64,000 bases of DNA from Alviniconcha marisindica (GCA_018857735.1 JABMCL010001960.1:832501-896500), one strand, 5' to 3'. Shown: positions 10,880 to 24,879, numbered from the stretch's first letter. Made by a program: numbers and translations. The notes: generated by a model from the sequence alone, not told the origin.

Positions 10880-11665
10880 TGAAGCAGCTAGTAACTGGAT
10901 TTTAACCTCTTGTCAACTTCACAGTAACCTTCAGGACAATCAAATTCTGCCACATGCAAAATTATTATTTCAAAACTCCTCTCTCTCAAGCTGCATCTAC
11001 AAAATCAATCTATACACACACACATAAAACGGAACATACATACAAACATAAAACTTCAAAGAGTTACGACTACCATCAACATCACTCTTGCTAATATATA
11101 TATATATATATATTTGAAGCTCAGGCCTCTGAGGAAGGCCAATCTGGTGGAAATATTGGGAACAGATAATGTTGTTTTCTTTTTCCTACAGGCAATAGAA
11201 AATATTTGTTTTCTCTTTTTCCATTTGTTTGATATGTATAAAAGGCTGACATGCTGATGTTATAGACATTCATATTTGATTTATCGATACCAGATGAAAG
11301 AAATTATATTTAAAAAAAATAAAAAAATGGAAAGTAATGGACAAAAACAACTAAAATAGCATTTAATACATAATGGCAAATACCAGTTACATGGCAGCAA
11401 GCTGCACATACCATGTACGAACAATTGATATAGCGGCTCAACAAAAGCTGTTCAAAATCTCTAAATATTGGAGAATATTTTGGAAAAAAAGTGAGAATGG
11501 ACCATTAAGTTGATTAACAGAAAAATGAAAGACAGAAAGAGCAACTAGGCAGAAGAACAAGATAGGAGATAGGACAGGGGAATCAAGTGACAGCCCTGAT
11601 ATTTTAGACAGGAGAGGTACATCAGATATCCTTAGCCTCCCTTTAGGGGACCAAATGAAGCATAC
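10880..11665. repeat. Dispersed repeat, first of two ~0.7-kb copies
   Basis: Similar in order and sequence to 14830-15490: 'TTATCGATACCAGAT', 'TAATGGCAAATACCAGT', 'CAGCAAGCTGCACATACCA', 'GGGGAATCAAGTGACAGCCC'. No coding region; class unknown. An (AT)n run at 11093-11113 is inside. Confidence 0.75.
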
Positions 11666-12570
11666 AGACAGAAATATTTGTACATTTTCTATGTTTTCAC
11701 ACTGACTTGTCTTTGGTTCCATTCCCCTTTAACTTTCAAGTTGTTCAAGATCACACTGATACAAGACCTGGATGCATGGCCAAAGTAATTCATTTATATG
11801 TTCATACCCCCCTGGAGATTATAACACACAAGAGATGACCATGATGTGCATGTTAGTATTTATGAAGCACAGAAAGCAAAATCAGCCAAACTACATTTGG
11901 TCTCTCCACAGTTTTTTGTCTCTTCATCTAGGATGTTCCAACTGGATCTTTTGCTCCATTTTTCCAAGACAAAGACCAGGCTTATTTAAGTTGTTATCAA
12001 GCATCATGCCATACATGTTAATCCCATAATCTTCTATAGTAGCTAAAACCACAACTTGTTTTTTGTCAGTTTGGGCAGTTTTCACACCACACACACTGGG
12101 GAACTTCTTTATACACAAGCTCATTTGTTGGTGTCCACTTGCTTTTTGTGCCTCAGTCTGTGTGTCATTTTGTACAATTTGAAAAGTCAATTTTCCCCTA
12201 AATAACTGTGCTTTTGTGCAGTTTTTATTACACCTTTCATTCTTTTGTATTTCACTCTGCTTCCAAAACACAACCAGCCATCTTGCTTGTATAATTAAGC
12301 AGAGTGTTTGCTCAAACAAAACAAAACAAAACACTTTGTTAGTTTCAAATGTCTGTCAGCTTGAGCAGAATGAGGCACTCACAGCTAAAAGCCAAGTAAG
12401 TTTATTTACTGCAGGTTTACTTTGTACATAAAAGCTGTTTTCTCTACATATTCACAGCCCAAGACACCATCATTTCAAATTACCAAACATTTACAGGTAT
12501 ACCATACACCAAGGTCTGGAGACCTTTTCTTGTCAAGGCTGATCATTGGTTGTGAATGCTTGACTGGTAA
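11666..12570. other. No gene recognised
   Basis: A minus-strand open frame at 11924-12334 has no recognisable domain. Otherwise plain AT-rich sequence. Confidence 0.4.
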
Positions 12571-12675
<105 letters not shown>

Positions 12676-13524
12676 TAATACCTGTCAACCCCTTTGGGGA
12701 GTAAACCTTAGTCCAGAGGTTGTAAACCTGTATTTCCCTTATGCAGGCTGGGGTCTTTTGTTTTTTTGCTGGTAGCAGCGGCATTTTGAATTCCAACCAG
12801 CACGTGTTGTGCTAAATGTTGTGCTAAATACACATGCACAACGTCAAACCTCACTTCTGACAAAATTTCTTAGCCTATTGCACTAGGCCAGTTGGTGTGC
12901 ATTTGGTGATGGCATGCATTGGTTGCTCGTTTGACAATTTTTCAATCTTTTTGCTCAATTTAAAACAACAAAATTTCATGAAAATTGTGTTTTCCTGTAT
13001 TCATTTTCCAGTATCCAAAATAGTGAAAAAAATGTATTTTATACTGGTAAACTGTATGGGTTGACAGGTATGAGACATGTACCAGTAATACTAAAATATT
13101 CCAATAAAATGAAGTAACAGAGTTTATTCAGAATGTAACTCACAGAGTTGATGCACCAATTGTGACCTCATTCACATAACTGAATCAGAATTTCACACTT
13201 TGATGGAACTAGGCTTCTCAGCTTCAAATCAAACTTCTCAAGTTCTTGAAACAGGTGAACAAAACACGATCCTCAGTAAAAAACAAAGTAAGGGTGTTCC
13301 AGAGGTAAATCACAACAAATGACATCCAGAATCTGAGTCTGCCATGCCCTGCCCTGCATCTAAAGTGCACATTTACCTGCTTTTTCTGTGCTAATTTTCC
13401 AGTAATGTGAAAAATATGTGTTGTTACAATTGTCTATTCTGATCTAAAGTTATTTCATATTCATATATTATAATGAGAAATCCATTTGTGGAAAAGACAG
13501 CTCATTAACTATGTTTTTGTTTGT
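12676..13524. other. No gene seen
   Basis: AT-rich with short direct repeats such as 'ACCTGTCAACCC' (12681) versus 'GGGTTGACAGGTATGAGA' (13059) in inverted orientation, which bracket about 390 bp and may be the ends of an unknown element. Confidence 0.35.
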
Positions 13525-13526
13525 TT

Positions 13527-13625
13527 CAGTGTTGCTTTACAGCCACAGAAACCATAAGGTTTACCAGGGACAGGGCGCCCAGGATGGTCTATCTTTGACA
13601 TTCCCACAGCTCCTGAGCTCTGCTA
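13527..13625 (-). mobile_element. SINE family B fragment (3' part)
   Basis: 'GCTTTACAGCCACAGAAACC' and 'GTTTACCAGGGACAGGGCGC' resemble the tail half of the family B SINEs; 'CACAGCTCCTGAGC' also recurs at 2336. No tRNA head. Confidence 0.5.
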
Positions 13626-13914
13626 TGTGGTTTAATTACATGATATGAATATGTGAATGGATGCTGATGTTCTGTACACATATATAACCCATATGAAACA
13701 AAAACAAAGCAAAAACTATGTGGCTTAACTGGAGATCATAATATACAAGAGATATTTCAATTCAATTTTGTAACACTTTGTTGTTGATGGCTTTTAAAAA
13801 GATATTTTTGGCTCTTGAGCAGGCTTTCTGTGCTCTTGTTGCATGTGATTCTGAATGAGTGACTTCAGTGTAGCCATTTATAGAGTGTTTTTGAATATCT
13901 CCATCAAAGTTGTG

Positions 13915-14290
13915 TACTTACAGTGCTATTTGCTTGTTACATGGCTGGTGCCATGTGAAACTGCTGTCATCTTGGTGCACCTTTTGTGTACGCCTTACAA
14001 CCATGCACCAGTTTATAGTGTCATTTCATGAAAGCCACATATGTAGAGTGCATGTATTTTTAACTGTAACCTGCCACCTGCACTTCAGTTCTGACCTGCA
14101 CTCCCAGAATAATGACTGGGATCTTTTATGTGCTACTGCGATAAAAGTGGGGTGGAATTGATACTAAAATAAGTCAACACAGAAAGTTGACCCATGGAGA
14201 AGAAAATCTTCCCACTGATCCTGCTGGGTCTCGAACCTGTGACCTTTTGATCACAAGCCCAGTGCTGTACCACTGATCCATACCCACCCC
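13915..14290 (-). mobile_element. tRNA-derived SINE, family A
   Basis: On the minus strand 'GGATCAGTGGTACAGCACTG' (box A region) and GGTTCGAGACC (box B) are followed by the family A body, ending in 'CATGTAACAAGCAAATAGCA'. More diverged than the 0.7-kb copy. Confidence 0.8.
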
Positions 14291-14549
14291 ACTATATTCA
14301 CTTCACAAGGGGCAATTTGATCAGAATACTACTACCAATAATATAGTAGTCATAGCCAATTAGAAAATGCCCATACTAGTACAATTGTGTTGTATTTACC
14401 CTACATGAATGTAAACTGTTTGTGCATTAGTAGTACAGGTCAAACCATCAGATTCTGTGCAACTAAGTGTGTGTTAGTTGCCATGTGAAGCACTGTGGAC
14501 TCATCTGGAGATGAGGCACTTGACAATTATTATTTTGGTTCCATGAGCA

Positions 14550-14825
14550 CTCACTGTGGCCTTCAGCTTGAAGACAGCAAAGCAATCTTTTTACATGAGC
14601 CATCATGATGATGCATTACCATATCATGTTTGGTTACAAAAGATTCAACAGTTCAGAAGATATCATCCAGACAAACATTAACTGAAATTCTGGCCCTTTG
14701 TTGTGACCTTGGCCTTGAACACAAATCAATCCAGAAGATCCAGTCTTTTGACTGCATGTTTTGGCATAGACTTTTAGAATGACCTATCATCAAGATAAGT
14801 TTGGTTGCAAAAATATTATTAGTTC
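14550..14825. repeat. Copies of the ~140-bp dispersed repeat
   Basis: Two degenerate units: 'GATGATGCATTACCATATCA' with 'TTTGGTTACAAAAGATTC', and 'TGTGACCTTGGCCTTGAACA' with 'AAGTTTGGTTGCAAAAAT'. Confidence 0.65.
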
Positions 14826-14829
14826 AGTT

Positions 14830-15490
14830 AGCTAGTTAGTAATTGGATATTAATGTCCTATCAACCACACAGCGTCACCTCAGGACAGTTCAATTCAGGT
14901 CACAAGCAAATGCACATTTCAAAACTCTTCTCATATTTATAAACCTCTCTGTCAGGTCAGTCCACAAAACCAATCACTTTGCAAACATAAAACAAAACAT
15001 ACATACACAACCATCAGACACAAATTTTCGAAGAGTTAGTCCCTTCAGTATTACCCCTGTTAAAAGAGCACATAAGGCTAGGACGTGCTGGTATCGTCGA
15101 CCATTCTGTCTAATTTATCGATACCAGATTACAGAAAAATAAAAAAAAAGGAATGGGCAGACACAATACATAATTAAAAAATGTTATATAAATGCATAAT
15201 GGCAAATACCAGTGCCATATGGCAGCAAGCCGCACATACCACCTACCAACTATTATCTCCTAACTGCTCAACAAGAGCCATGCAATAAAGCCTTACCCTT
15301 AACAAAAAATATTTGAAAGTTTTCTGGAAAAAGTCAGCAGAACGGACCATTAGCAGAAAAATGGCAAGACAGAAAGAGCAAGAGGACTAGGCAGAAAAAA
15401 CAAGAGAGGAGATAGGAAAGGGGAATCAAATGACAGCCCTGAGATTCCAGACAGGAGGTTGACATCAGACATCCCTGGCCACCTTCTGGG
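14830..15490. repeat. Dispersed repeat, second ~0.7-kb copy
   Basis: Partner of 10880-11665. The two share order throughout, with small indels, and both are preceded by 'AAGTTTGG' repeat units, so the composite is probably a single larger dispersed or segmentally duplicated unit. Confidence 0.75.
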
Positions 15491-15744
15491 GCATTAGTTC
15501 AGAAGATTGGGTTATAATTGTGAGCCCTCACTTTAACATGATACTGAAATTTACCCAGTTCTTTCACATGACATTACAGTGTATGCATGATGATGCATCA
15601 CCATACCAAGTTTGGTTACAAAACGTTTAGCTGTTCAAAAGATATCTTCTGAAGAAAATGAATCGATGCTGATGATATCAGAAGATATTTCTGAACAAAG
15701 CTGGGACACATGGACAGATGAAGGCACGGACATAGTATACATAG

Positions 15745-15995
15745 TATACCCCCCCACCCCACCCCAACTCATACACGCCCCTTCCAGGCAGCTCCAGTCT
15801 TCTGCAGACACAAGGACACTTAGTAAATTGTATCCCCCATGTTAGAACAAAAACCTTTGGCCAATGCCGTTTTTCCTATGTGTTCCAAAGCAATGGAATT
15901 CTCTCCCTTCTGACTGTCATCACATTCGATTTTCCCATGCCTTCAAAACTACCATAAAACTCACCTCTACAAGTAATTTCAAATTCTGTCTTCTT
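15745..15995 (+). mobile_element. LINE 3' end (CR1/L2-like C-terminus), decayed
   Basis: Encodes APSRQLQSSADTRTL and, after a frameshift, PFFLCVPKQWNSLPSD and IRFSHAFKT: the 'PSRQLRSSADTR...F.Y.AP..WN.LP...R....FK..LK' tail found in many animal LINEs. The fragment at 37.3-37.6 kb is the same type. A poly-C run and (GT)n follow at 16000-16070. Confidence 0.75.
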
Positions 15996-16070
15996 ACTTG
16001 CCCCCCCCCCCCCCCTCACTCCTTGTTACATTCCTGCTGTGCACCTGTGTGTGTGTGTGTGTGTGTGTGC

Positions 16071-16670
16071 ATGCCTGTATGTGTGCTTGTGTGAGGTGTG
16101 TGAGGATTACAATATCACTATATAACAATTATTTCTGAGGTTTTTATCTATAGATTTTTCTTGATCTGATCTTGAAAAGCGTGACATGCTCTCTCCCTTG
16201 TCAGTAAGATATGGCTCTATAAAAAATTACAGCTATTATTATGATCAAAAATGGCCCTGGACATTCTGAACAATGTCAAAAGCTGAATCTGAGGCAGTTT
16301 ACAATACAATGTGTTTCCTTTCTTTTGTCTTTTTTCCAGTTGCAATGGCTGTGCTGTTGATTTGAATCTTCCATCCACTTTTCCATGCCATGGTACAGAA
16401 AGGCATGGGGGGTCAATATTTTAAAACAAAAAGAAACAAAGACAGATTAGGTTTCACTTATCACTGAGGCATTTGCAAAATACGCAGCAGCACCTTGATC
16501 TAGCTACAAGGCTTGGCTCTTCTCAGATGGTCTCTTCTCCCCTTACACTACTGATCTATTTATTGTTTTACTCATTATTATACTCATTATTATTATTAAG
16601 AGGTCTGAACAGGCATATGGCTTGGCCATCAGATCAATACTTTTCTGGCCAATTTGTAGCCAAAGTACTG
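16071..16670. other. No gene seen
   Basis: Unremarkable AT-rich sequence with a TTA-rich tract at 16556-16600. Confidence 0.4.
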
Positions 16671-16672
16671 TC

Positions 16673-18000
16673 TTGATCTTGCATCAATAACTTTTAGAAG
16701 TTTTTCTCCTTCAATCACCTCCCCCACCCCTCCCCCAGTCAAACCATCAGATTCTGTGCAGACCTGTGACTTCACCTGTGTTGTCCCAATGGCTGCAGCC
16801 ATACAGGTAACAAATCAGAATATTTACTTAAAATCTGAGCATGCTTCCGTGTTATTTCCAGTCTTTCTCAATACTCTCGCAGCTGGTTGTCCTCCGTGGA
16901 AGGCGGGGCCTGAAGCACAGCTTGTGGTGACATCACATGAAGGACCTCTATACTTGGTAGGTGACGTGTGGTGTGCCTTGTATCCAGAAGGCCTTGTAGT
17001 CCAGAAATAAGGGTAAATTAACAAACATTCATAAAGAAAACGCTTTTTCGTTGAACTGTGAAGCCAGAAGTCTATTTTCAGTTAGCATGCAGTAAAAAAC
17101 ACTGTATACAAGTATAAAACAATAACACCAAAAATCAAAAGGATAACAAAATAATATAAAATGTTTCAATATGAAACAGAGAAAGCATAAAAGTTATTAA
17201 ATAATAACATCACAGTACAATATAGTATGTGAATAAAATTATGTGGTTTAATTGGTGAACAATAATTGCAAGCCCTTTGATTTGTGTCACTCAGCTTAAC
17301 CAATTGACAAAGCACTTGATCTTGTGTCAATCACCTTTTCTCCTTCAATTCCCCCCCCCCCCAGTCAAACCATCAGATTCTGTGCAAACCTGTGTGGCTT
17401 CACTCTTGTTGCCTCAACTCCTGCAGGTAAAACAAATCAGCATATCTACTTCAAATTGAGCATGCCTTCTTGTCAGTCTTTCTCAGTACTCTCTGGTGGC
17501 TGGTTGTTTGCCACTGGAAGGCAGGGTCGGAAGCACAGCATTTGGCAACGTCACATGAAAGACCTCCATACATGGGAGTGCCTTACCTGTGGATTTTCAT
17601 TTTTAGGATGATAGGTGGTGTTCGGAGTGCCTTGTATCCAGAAGTGCCTTGTAGTCCACAAATTAGGGTAAAATAAAAACAAATTCATACAAAAAATGCT
17701 TTTAGCTGAACTAAGGTAGGTTCCTTTTACAATAGCCGGAGTCTATTTTCAGTTAGCATGCAAAAATACCCACATACATTTGAAATGAATATCCCATTTA
17801 TTTGTTGCTGTATACAAGTATAAAACACCATGATCAACAAACATAAGGATAATTAAATAATGCAAAACGTTTCAACATGAAACATAGACCACACAAAAGT
17901 TAAAACGTCATAGTTTGTGAATAAAATTATGTGGTTTGTAAAACAATAATTGTAAGACCTTTGATCCGCATCACTCAACTGAACTGATTGAGTTAACAAA
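16673..18000. repeat. Tandem duplication of a ~650-bp unit
   Basis: 16673-17318 and 17319-18000 are homologous along their length: both start 'CTTGATCTTG', share 'AGTCAAACCATCAGATTCTG', a 'CTGGTTGT...GGAAGGC' block, 'GTGCCTTGTATCCAGAAG', 'CTATTTTCAGTTAGCATGCA' and 'AATAAAATTATGTGGTTT'. Indels are frequent. No coding frame survives in both copies, so function is unknown. Confidence 0.85.
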
Positions 18001-18700
18001 TTCACAACAGACAAAAGTTGTTGTTATGCAGTTCATATATAGCAAAAAACAAATTTTCACTGGGTATATAACATCAGGTAAGTCATACAAATCGTAGAAA
18101 GGCAAGAATGGTGATTTAATAAATCCAGGAGCATTCATCTATATTTCCATCTTACCTTCTGTTGGCCCTAACTTTTACAGGTCTGAACTTGCTCAAGTAC
18201 CAACATGCTGCTTGCAGTTTCCTGGAGAAGTCTTGAGTCATGAGGTCTTTGTTCTTTGAGTTATCAGGCTCCCATGCTGTTTAGAATTGCTACCATCTCA
18301 TGTTCATTCAATCTGATAAAATTTCTAACAAAAACAGGATATGCTCAAAAGACTTGCACTCAAAGAATTTGTTATTTGATTTGCTACGTAACACAAACAC
18401 ATGATGCAAAGGCCTGAGGAATTCAAAGTGAAGTGCAGTGCTCCAAAGGCTGATGACCACTCAACTGCATCTGGGCAAAACATTCAGAAGCATCAACAAT
18501 TCTCTTTTCTCTGCAGGCCTGTGTGCTTGCATGCATGTGTGCATCACATCAAAATGTATGTCACAGTTCCTCTCTATAGGAAACAAAATCCAGTTATGAT
18601 CTGATCTCCTCCACCAAAATTGGAGGGGGTGGGGGGGAGGGGGGGCGGCTATGCCCCTTACCTCTGGCCAGTTGGCTACCAACCAATATTTATGTATAGT
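18001..18700. other. No gene seen
   Basis: Contains a G-rich run at 18625-18648; otherwise nothing recognised. Confidence 0.4.
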
Positions 18701-18711
18701 ATATGTAGATC

Positions 18712-18712
18712 A

Positions 18713-18776
<64 letters not shown>
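18712..18776 (+). repeat. (TC)n(TA)n(GA)n palindromic microsatellite
   Basis: A TC run, a short TATA core and a GA run make a perfect simple-sequence hairpin. Confidence 0.9.
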
Positions 18777-18779
<3 letters not shown>

Positions 18780-21700
18780 GTTTTTAAGAAAACTACAATG
18801 AGGAGGATCAGGTGCAAGTTCTCATTGTGTCTAGCAGTGGTGTGTGAGGCTACAGAAGTGGATAGTGGTGCATATGTTGCTTGTGACATGCTAAACCAGA
18901 CAACATCCATAGTTTTACAATGTACATTGATTTTGTCTTGTATTCAATGTTCCCGTTTTGGGGGAGATTCAATCTTGTGGTCTATTTTCTAAGGTAAGTT
19001 GTGCTTATTCTTTACATTTTTGCTATTGCACATAATTCTAGTGGCCCTTTCTGTGATCTGGTTGGGCTTGTCTTGTCCGCAGTGTTTGCTGGCTGTTCGC
19101 CATTCTACACTGCAGCCCTCTTTGATGTTGAGGGCTGTGGTCTGAATGTTTAGAAAAGGTGGAAAGAAAATGGGCTATGTTGTTTATTGTGACAAGGCCT
19201 ATCTGACCATGCATTACAAACTGAAACAGTAAACAATATTCTAACTCTGGCACAGAGCTCATAGCTCTGTCTATGTGTATGCAATATTCATATATAGTCT
19301 GAACTGGACCAGACAAGAACATGCTGAAAAAAAGTTTTAGTTAATCTGCCTGACACTGTTGCTGTGACCCTGATCAAATATGTTAGTTAAGCAACACTGA
19401 TCAGTCTATACTGTGTGTGTGCATATGCGTGCGTGCATGCGTGTGCGTGTACATCCTGCACATCATCAGTTGTGTTTGAACCTGTGTTAATATGTACATT
19501 ATGTGTAATCTGTTTGTTAAACTGTGGATACGTCTCTCTCTTGATGTACATATCATATGTGTGTTATGTTTTTACAGTGCTTTGAGCTGCTGGGTAGGTG
19601 CTTTAGAAATTTGCATTATTATTATTATCAAGGTCAACAGAAAATGTATGAAAATGTAAACTCTCTAGAGGTTACCATAATGCAAAGCTTCACAGTCCCA
19701 AAGTGCCCACGATAACAGCTTCTGTGGCCCTGAAATAATGTCTACATTATCAACAGAGGTGTCAAGGGGTACAGCACAACAGAGGTTATAATCATGCAAA
19801 TATTAACAGACTTTACTGAAAACGTGTGTGAGTAAAACCAAAATCAAATCATATGGTTCTTTCCAAGACAGATGAGTCTAGTTTGTCCTTTTAATAATTA
19901 CAGCCGAGATCAATAGAAGTGTTACTTATAACCATGATATAATCCAGGTTCTTGATTAGTTAATGACCATGCAGAGTCTGAACTGAAGAACTGACCAACA
20001 TATGCAATTTTGAACTTTCACACCTGTTTGACACTGCTCTGACCCTGAAATGTGGTCAAGGATGCAGATAGTTGCGTGAATGTGTACAGCTCAGAAAGTA
20101 CTACTATCACATTAATAATACACAACACTGAAGAGCATGGCCAGTGAGCCTAACACTGACCCTTAGGATTATTATACAGACTCCCATTTTTTCATCTCAG
20201 TCAAAAACTGAACCTTGAATCCATTCCTGCCTCTCTACACAACACCCACAGCATATGTGTTACAACATGTTTACCACAGCTGAAGTATTAACTGCACATT
20301 ATATGTCCTACTGTCAGTTCATATGCCAGAACCCAGCAATTTTATATGCGAGAAACCACCAAATTCACCAACAAACCTGACCAGTCAAAAGAGAAATTAA
20401 TATAATTCTCAATTTCTTCTGGTCTGAAAAAGTGTATGCCATAATGAATCAGAGTCTGGGTCAGGTCACATGCTTCTCCTTCAAAGAAATGACCAGTCAC
20501 AAATAACAGTTCAAAACCAACCAGGTTATGCTGACATCACCGGTCCTGGTAAAATTAAGGCCAAGTCTTTATTACACATTTACTTTTCATTCACCTTGTC
20601 CACATTCTCATTAGCGTGGAATGAAAATGCACTCTCAACACAGTGTTGCCCCTGATGTCTGATGTTGCAACAGCGTTGCAGTATAGCCATCACCAGTGAA
20701 TGAATGGAAAACAGTTCACGCTTTACAGAGTAAGCTGACTGCAAGTGACCTTTTTCTCCAATTTATTTCCAAGGTTGAGATCACAATATCCCAAAGTAAC
20801 AACTGGGCCCTCCACACACATCAACTGAACAGCCTATTTAATATGTACATCTTCTTTGTGACAAGAAGACCAAGCCTTTGATTCAACATTGGAAGTAAAA
20901 TGGCACATACTAATTGGGCTCATCATATGCACAAAAGATGAGGTGATGCAATGTCTGGCCAACCACACAGCTACTTTGCCTCATGAGATTGTTACTAGGA
21001 AAGAGGAATGCCAAGTTGGTTTTGCATCGTGATTTGCTCTGTGAATTTACATTGAAATCCAAATAAATTCTGCATGCATAGAGAATGATGGAAGATGATG
21101 AATACACACTGATTAAGAGCCTGCATGAGAGTTGCAACTATTTTGCCTCACTGTCACTGCATACACATACACAATCTTAATGGTGTAGTGCTTGTGTCAA
21201 GAACAATTCAGTGTCACACCTTTGAGAATAACATAAGGAGATAAGAGCTCTAGCATACTTCTTCACTGAAAAGACAGGGAAAGAAAGTAAGCAGAGCAGA
21301 AGAGGAACACACGCCACACACACACAAAAGCACACACTCAGATATTAGGAAAATATGTACACTGTTAACCAAGAAACAAAAGGAAGGAATGATAAAGAGC
21401 ATGAACTATGAATAGTTCACAGTAAACTGCAAAAAGAATGACAAGTAAAATAAAAATATGTGATACTACATGACTGTAAATATCAAAAGATATTGGGTGA
21501 TACCCAGCTGTAATCACCCACAACTTCATTGCGGGAGGGGGGGGGGGGGGTGTACAAAATGAAATGAAATGAAAGCAAAACAAAATATACTGAAAAATCT
21601 AAAGCAGAGCGATACCCAATGTTCATAAAAAGAATCAAAACATAAATGGTTAAAACTGAACATTTAAAAAAATGATGAGACACAATCATCAAGTCCACAT

Positions 21701-22000
21701 TTTCAGCGATTAATTCCTCTTACCAATGGCAAATAGACAGTGATTTTACATGGGGGAAAAGTTACCACTGTTTTCACAAAAAATAACCATCTCTCTCTCT
21801 GTTGCTTGCAAAATGCAGATTTGCCAAAAATGTGCACATCCTTGTATCTCCTTATACAAGAAAGCACTCGACTTTAATTTTTGCATCTTTTCAAAAAATC
21901 TCAAACAAAGTTGACTGCAAACATGCTGAAATTAGAACCAAAAACACAAAAGATTTTTAAAAAGCTGATTTTAACAGATGACACAAGAATTGTTCAGGGG
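18777..22000. other. No gene recognised
   Basis: More than 3 kb without a recognised exon or repeat, apart from a GTGC tract near 19412-19448 and a poly-G run at 21537-21550. Open frames are short and without motifs. Confidence 0.45.
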
Positions 22001-22429
22001 AAACCCCTTTTTCAAACAACAGCCTGGTGCTGGCATGTCTGGTGTGTGCTGGCATGAATGGCATCATGAGGCGGATTTTTTTCATACGCATCAGCCTCAT
22101 GCTAGCGTTCTTCAACACACACTAGCACCAATAACTGAAACCTGTTAAGTATACAATTCTCATTTATCTTCGTTTATTTGTCAGTCTGTTGTCAATGGTC
22201 AAAGGTCTACCCTGAATTTTTTTTGTGTTGTCCTATTAAAATCAGCATTCTTTTTTAACCTTTTGTGTTTTTGGATCTTTGCATGTTTTCATCTATAAAT
22301 GACAGAATAATGACTAATGAAAACATACCATTACAATAAGTTTAAAAAAAAAAAAAAAAATTAAAGCGAGAGAGAAGGGGGAGGGGGGGGATGCTCAAAA
22401 TAAAAAGTTGTTACCAGATGTGTGGGATG

Positions 22430-23640
22430 CTCCAGAAGTAACTGGACATGGGAGACCTTTTGAAGTTACACTGTCAAAAATACTGTAAATGTGTTCTAAG
22501 ATGACATGATCAAATAGGCAAACTTTCATTTTTGTATTACAATTTATTCTGATGTAACAGCCTTCAAAGACTACTACCCTCCTGTATTTTGTGTTTGAAA
22601 GATGGATCTGCCAAGATGTGATTTTCAGGTCATGATATTGTGTGAAGGACTTGAATCAAAAGGTGTCCTTTGAGAATTTGAAGCAACTTTTTGGCAGGAA
22701 TGCTCTATCCTTTGAGAATTTGTAGCAACTTTTTGGCAGGAATGCTCTATCAAGAACTCAAGTCTTCTTCTGGTTTGGTGAATATAGATGAGATAGGCAG
22801 AGTTTTAATGGTGAGCACTAGTGTGGCACACCTGCAACTGCTGTTATGGTAACAAACATTTAGGCAGCAGAAAAATTAATTAGTGCTGAACCAACTGGAG
22901 AGATTTGGGAATATTTTAGTATCAGAATGGCAGTGACCATGTCCACACTGCATGATCATCTCTGTGTCAGAAAATGATGTGCATGGTGGATCTCCCACTC
23001 ACTGACAGAGGGACAATGACAGGATAAGGCTGAGTGAGCCAAGTTAATGTTGTGAAAGTTCAATGGAGGCTGTTCAAAATTGACATGGGAAGTGATAACA
23101 GGTGACCAAACTTGGATCTATTGATGTGATCTGGAAGCCAAGATGCAGTTAGTGATCTGGCTGGGCCCTCTTTGGATGAGATCCCACCACCAAAACTCAA
23201 AAGATCACGCAATGCATGAAGAAAATGGTTGCCTGTGTCATTTGAACATTTTGCCATGTTGACACCATTCCTTCTGAGGACAGTCAGTCAGTCACTGTGG
23301 ACTGGTATGTGCACCACTGTCAGCTGAATGTCTTCAAGGTATGTGCCAGTGTTGCCCAAAGACAGGACTTCATGGCCTTTTCTTCATTATAACAATGGTA
23401 GACTTTCTCCCTTCTCAACGAGAATGAGGCGCAATTGTTGAAGACATACCCAAATCAACCTGGGCTGAGGAGTGCAGAACAAGTGGTTTTACTGCAAGAC
23501 ATTGTGCAAAGCTGCTAAAGAAAGGTTCTTTGAAAACAATGGAGCATTTCTTCTATCTGTGGAGTCCATCCAGTAACAAGTGTCCAGAAACGTTTAGAGC
23601 ATCCCCAGTAGCAACAGTGTAGACCATAGATATCAAAATC
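22430..23640 (+). mobile_element. Mariner element relic, most of the transposase, decayed
   Basis: In broken frames the plus strand gives AAEKLISAEPTGEI, STLHDHLCVRK, a GD/TWI-like block near 23099, EIPPPKLKRSRNA near 23180, MLTPFLLRTVSHSLW, WPFLHYNNGR (the 'LHHDNA' catalytic site, Asp lost) and KAAKERFFENN at the end. The order fits mariner; stops, frameshifts and a ~40-bp internal duplication near 22660-22755 mark it as dead. Part of the C-terminus around 'PPYSPD' is deleted. Terminal inverted repeats could not be defined. Confidence 0.75.
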
Positions 23641-24860
23641 AGGCTAAACAAAGAAGTAATCCCAACCTTTTGCATAATACTCCATCAGGCAACGAACCTC
23701 TGACGCACAAAAACACATCACAAAGGTTCAGTGGTTCAAAAGATATAAATGTCAGTCAAATCCTCTTTGTGAGCTTGAATTGCATGCAGCAATGCCAGCC
23801 ATTATATTTATAATAACAATAACTGTTCAATTCAAAAAACAGGCACCAAAACTGGTGTGGAATTCTAAAGCTTACATCATGCTAAGTTTGACAGATCTCA
23901 TTCACACCATTGCAGTCTCTTATAAAAACAACAACAAAAACATTCAAGTCAAATCTACATACTGTCACATACAGGAGCATCAATGTTTTAACAATTTTCC
24001 TGTGAGATCGTTAAGCTTGCCTCCCACTACCCTGACCCCACAGCTAGGTCAGGTGTCAACAGTGACAGTTCCCAAATAAGCAAGCTCACTGCCCTTTCCC
24101 ACTACACCGTGCATACTGTGGCAGTGGGAAATAACACAGCTGGCACAGTATTTCCTCACACTGCTATTTCCTGCTACACACTCGTTCTTTAGTAATAGAA
24201 GTACAGAAAATATACCTCTTTAAGCTTGGAAATCATCTGAGTGTCACACAAGAACACACTTTTGTTATAACTACACCTATTCGATTAAACTAGACGCTAA
24301 ACTACAGGAGTGCTTATTTTGTTATAAACGAATGTTTGTTTCTTCATTTGCTACAGTTATGGTTTGGCGTCAGCCTCTGGTACCTCTTTGCTTGAGAACT
24401 AATAGCCAACTACATTATTTGAGATGTGTCTCCAGTGACTTGCTTAGAATTTTTATCCTCCTTGTGATGATTGCGGGAACTTATTAGCCACAAGCCAGTT
24501 TCTGATTAATAATAGGCCAAACTGATTAATTGTTCACATCTTGATATTTTGTCCGCCACTCATTAGCAAAAGGAAAACAATCTGTGAGGGCCAAAGGTTA
24601 GCTGTGCATAAACTGGACGTGGCAACCAAGATCTCCAGGCAGCAGTATAAGGCGCTTCTAGGTGGCCACCTGTTTTGCATCATCTGCACTGGGCTCTGCC
24701 CTGTTTAACAAGCAAGGAAGCCTGTGAGTGAGGTGGTGGGAGACAACACTTACAGAGCTTTGACCAACTCAGTACAGGATACAGATCAACTACCAAGGAC
24801 AGAAAACTGGCAGTCTAAGAGAGGATCTGGGTACAGGGGTAGAATCTGCAACTTTTGATA
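23641..24860. other. No gene recognised
   Basis: One degenerate 'AAAGGTTCAGTGGTTCAAAAG' repeat unit near 23724; the rest is anonymous. Confidence 0.4.
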
Positions 24861-24879
24861 TTTACAACTCTGTTTACTC

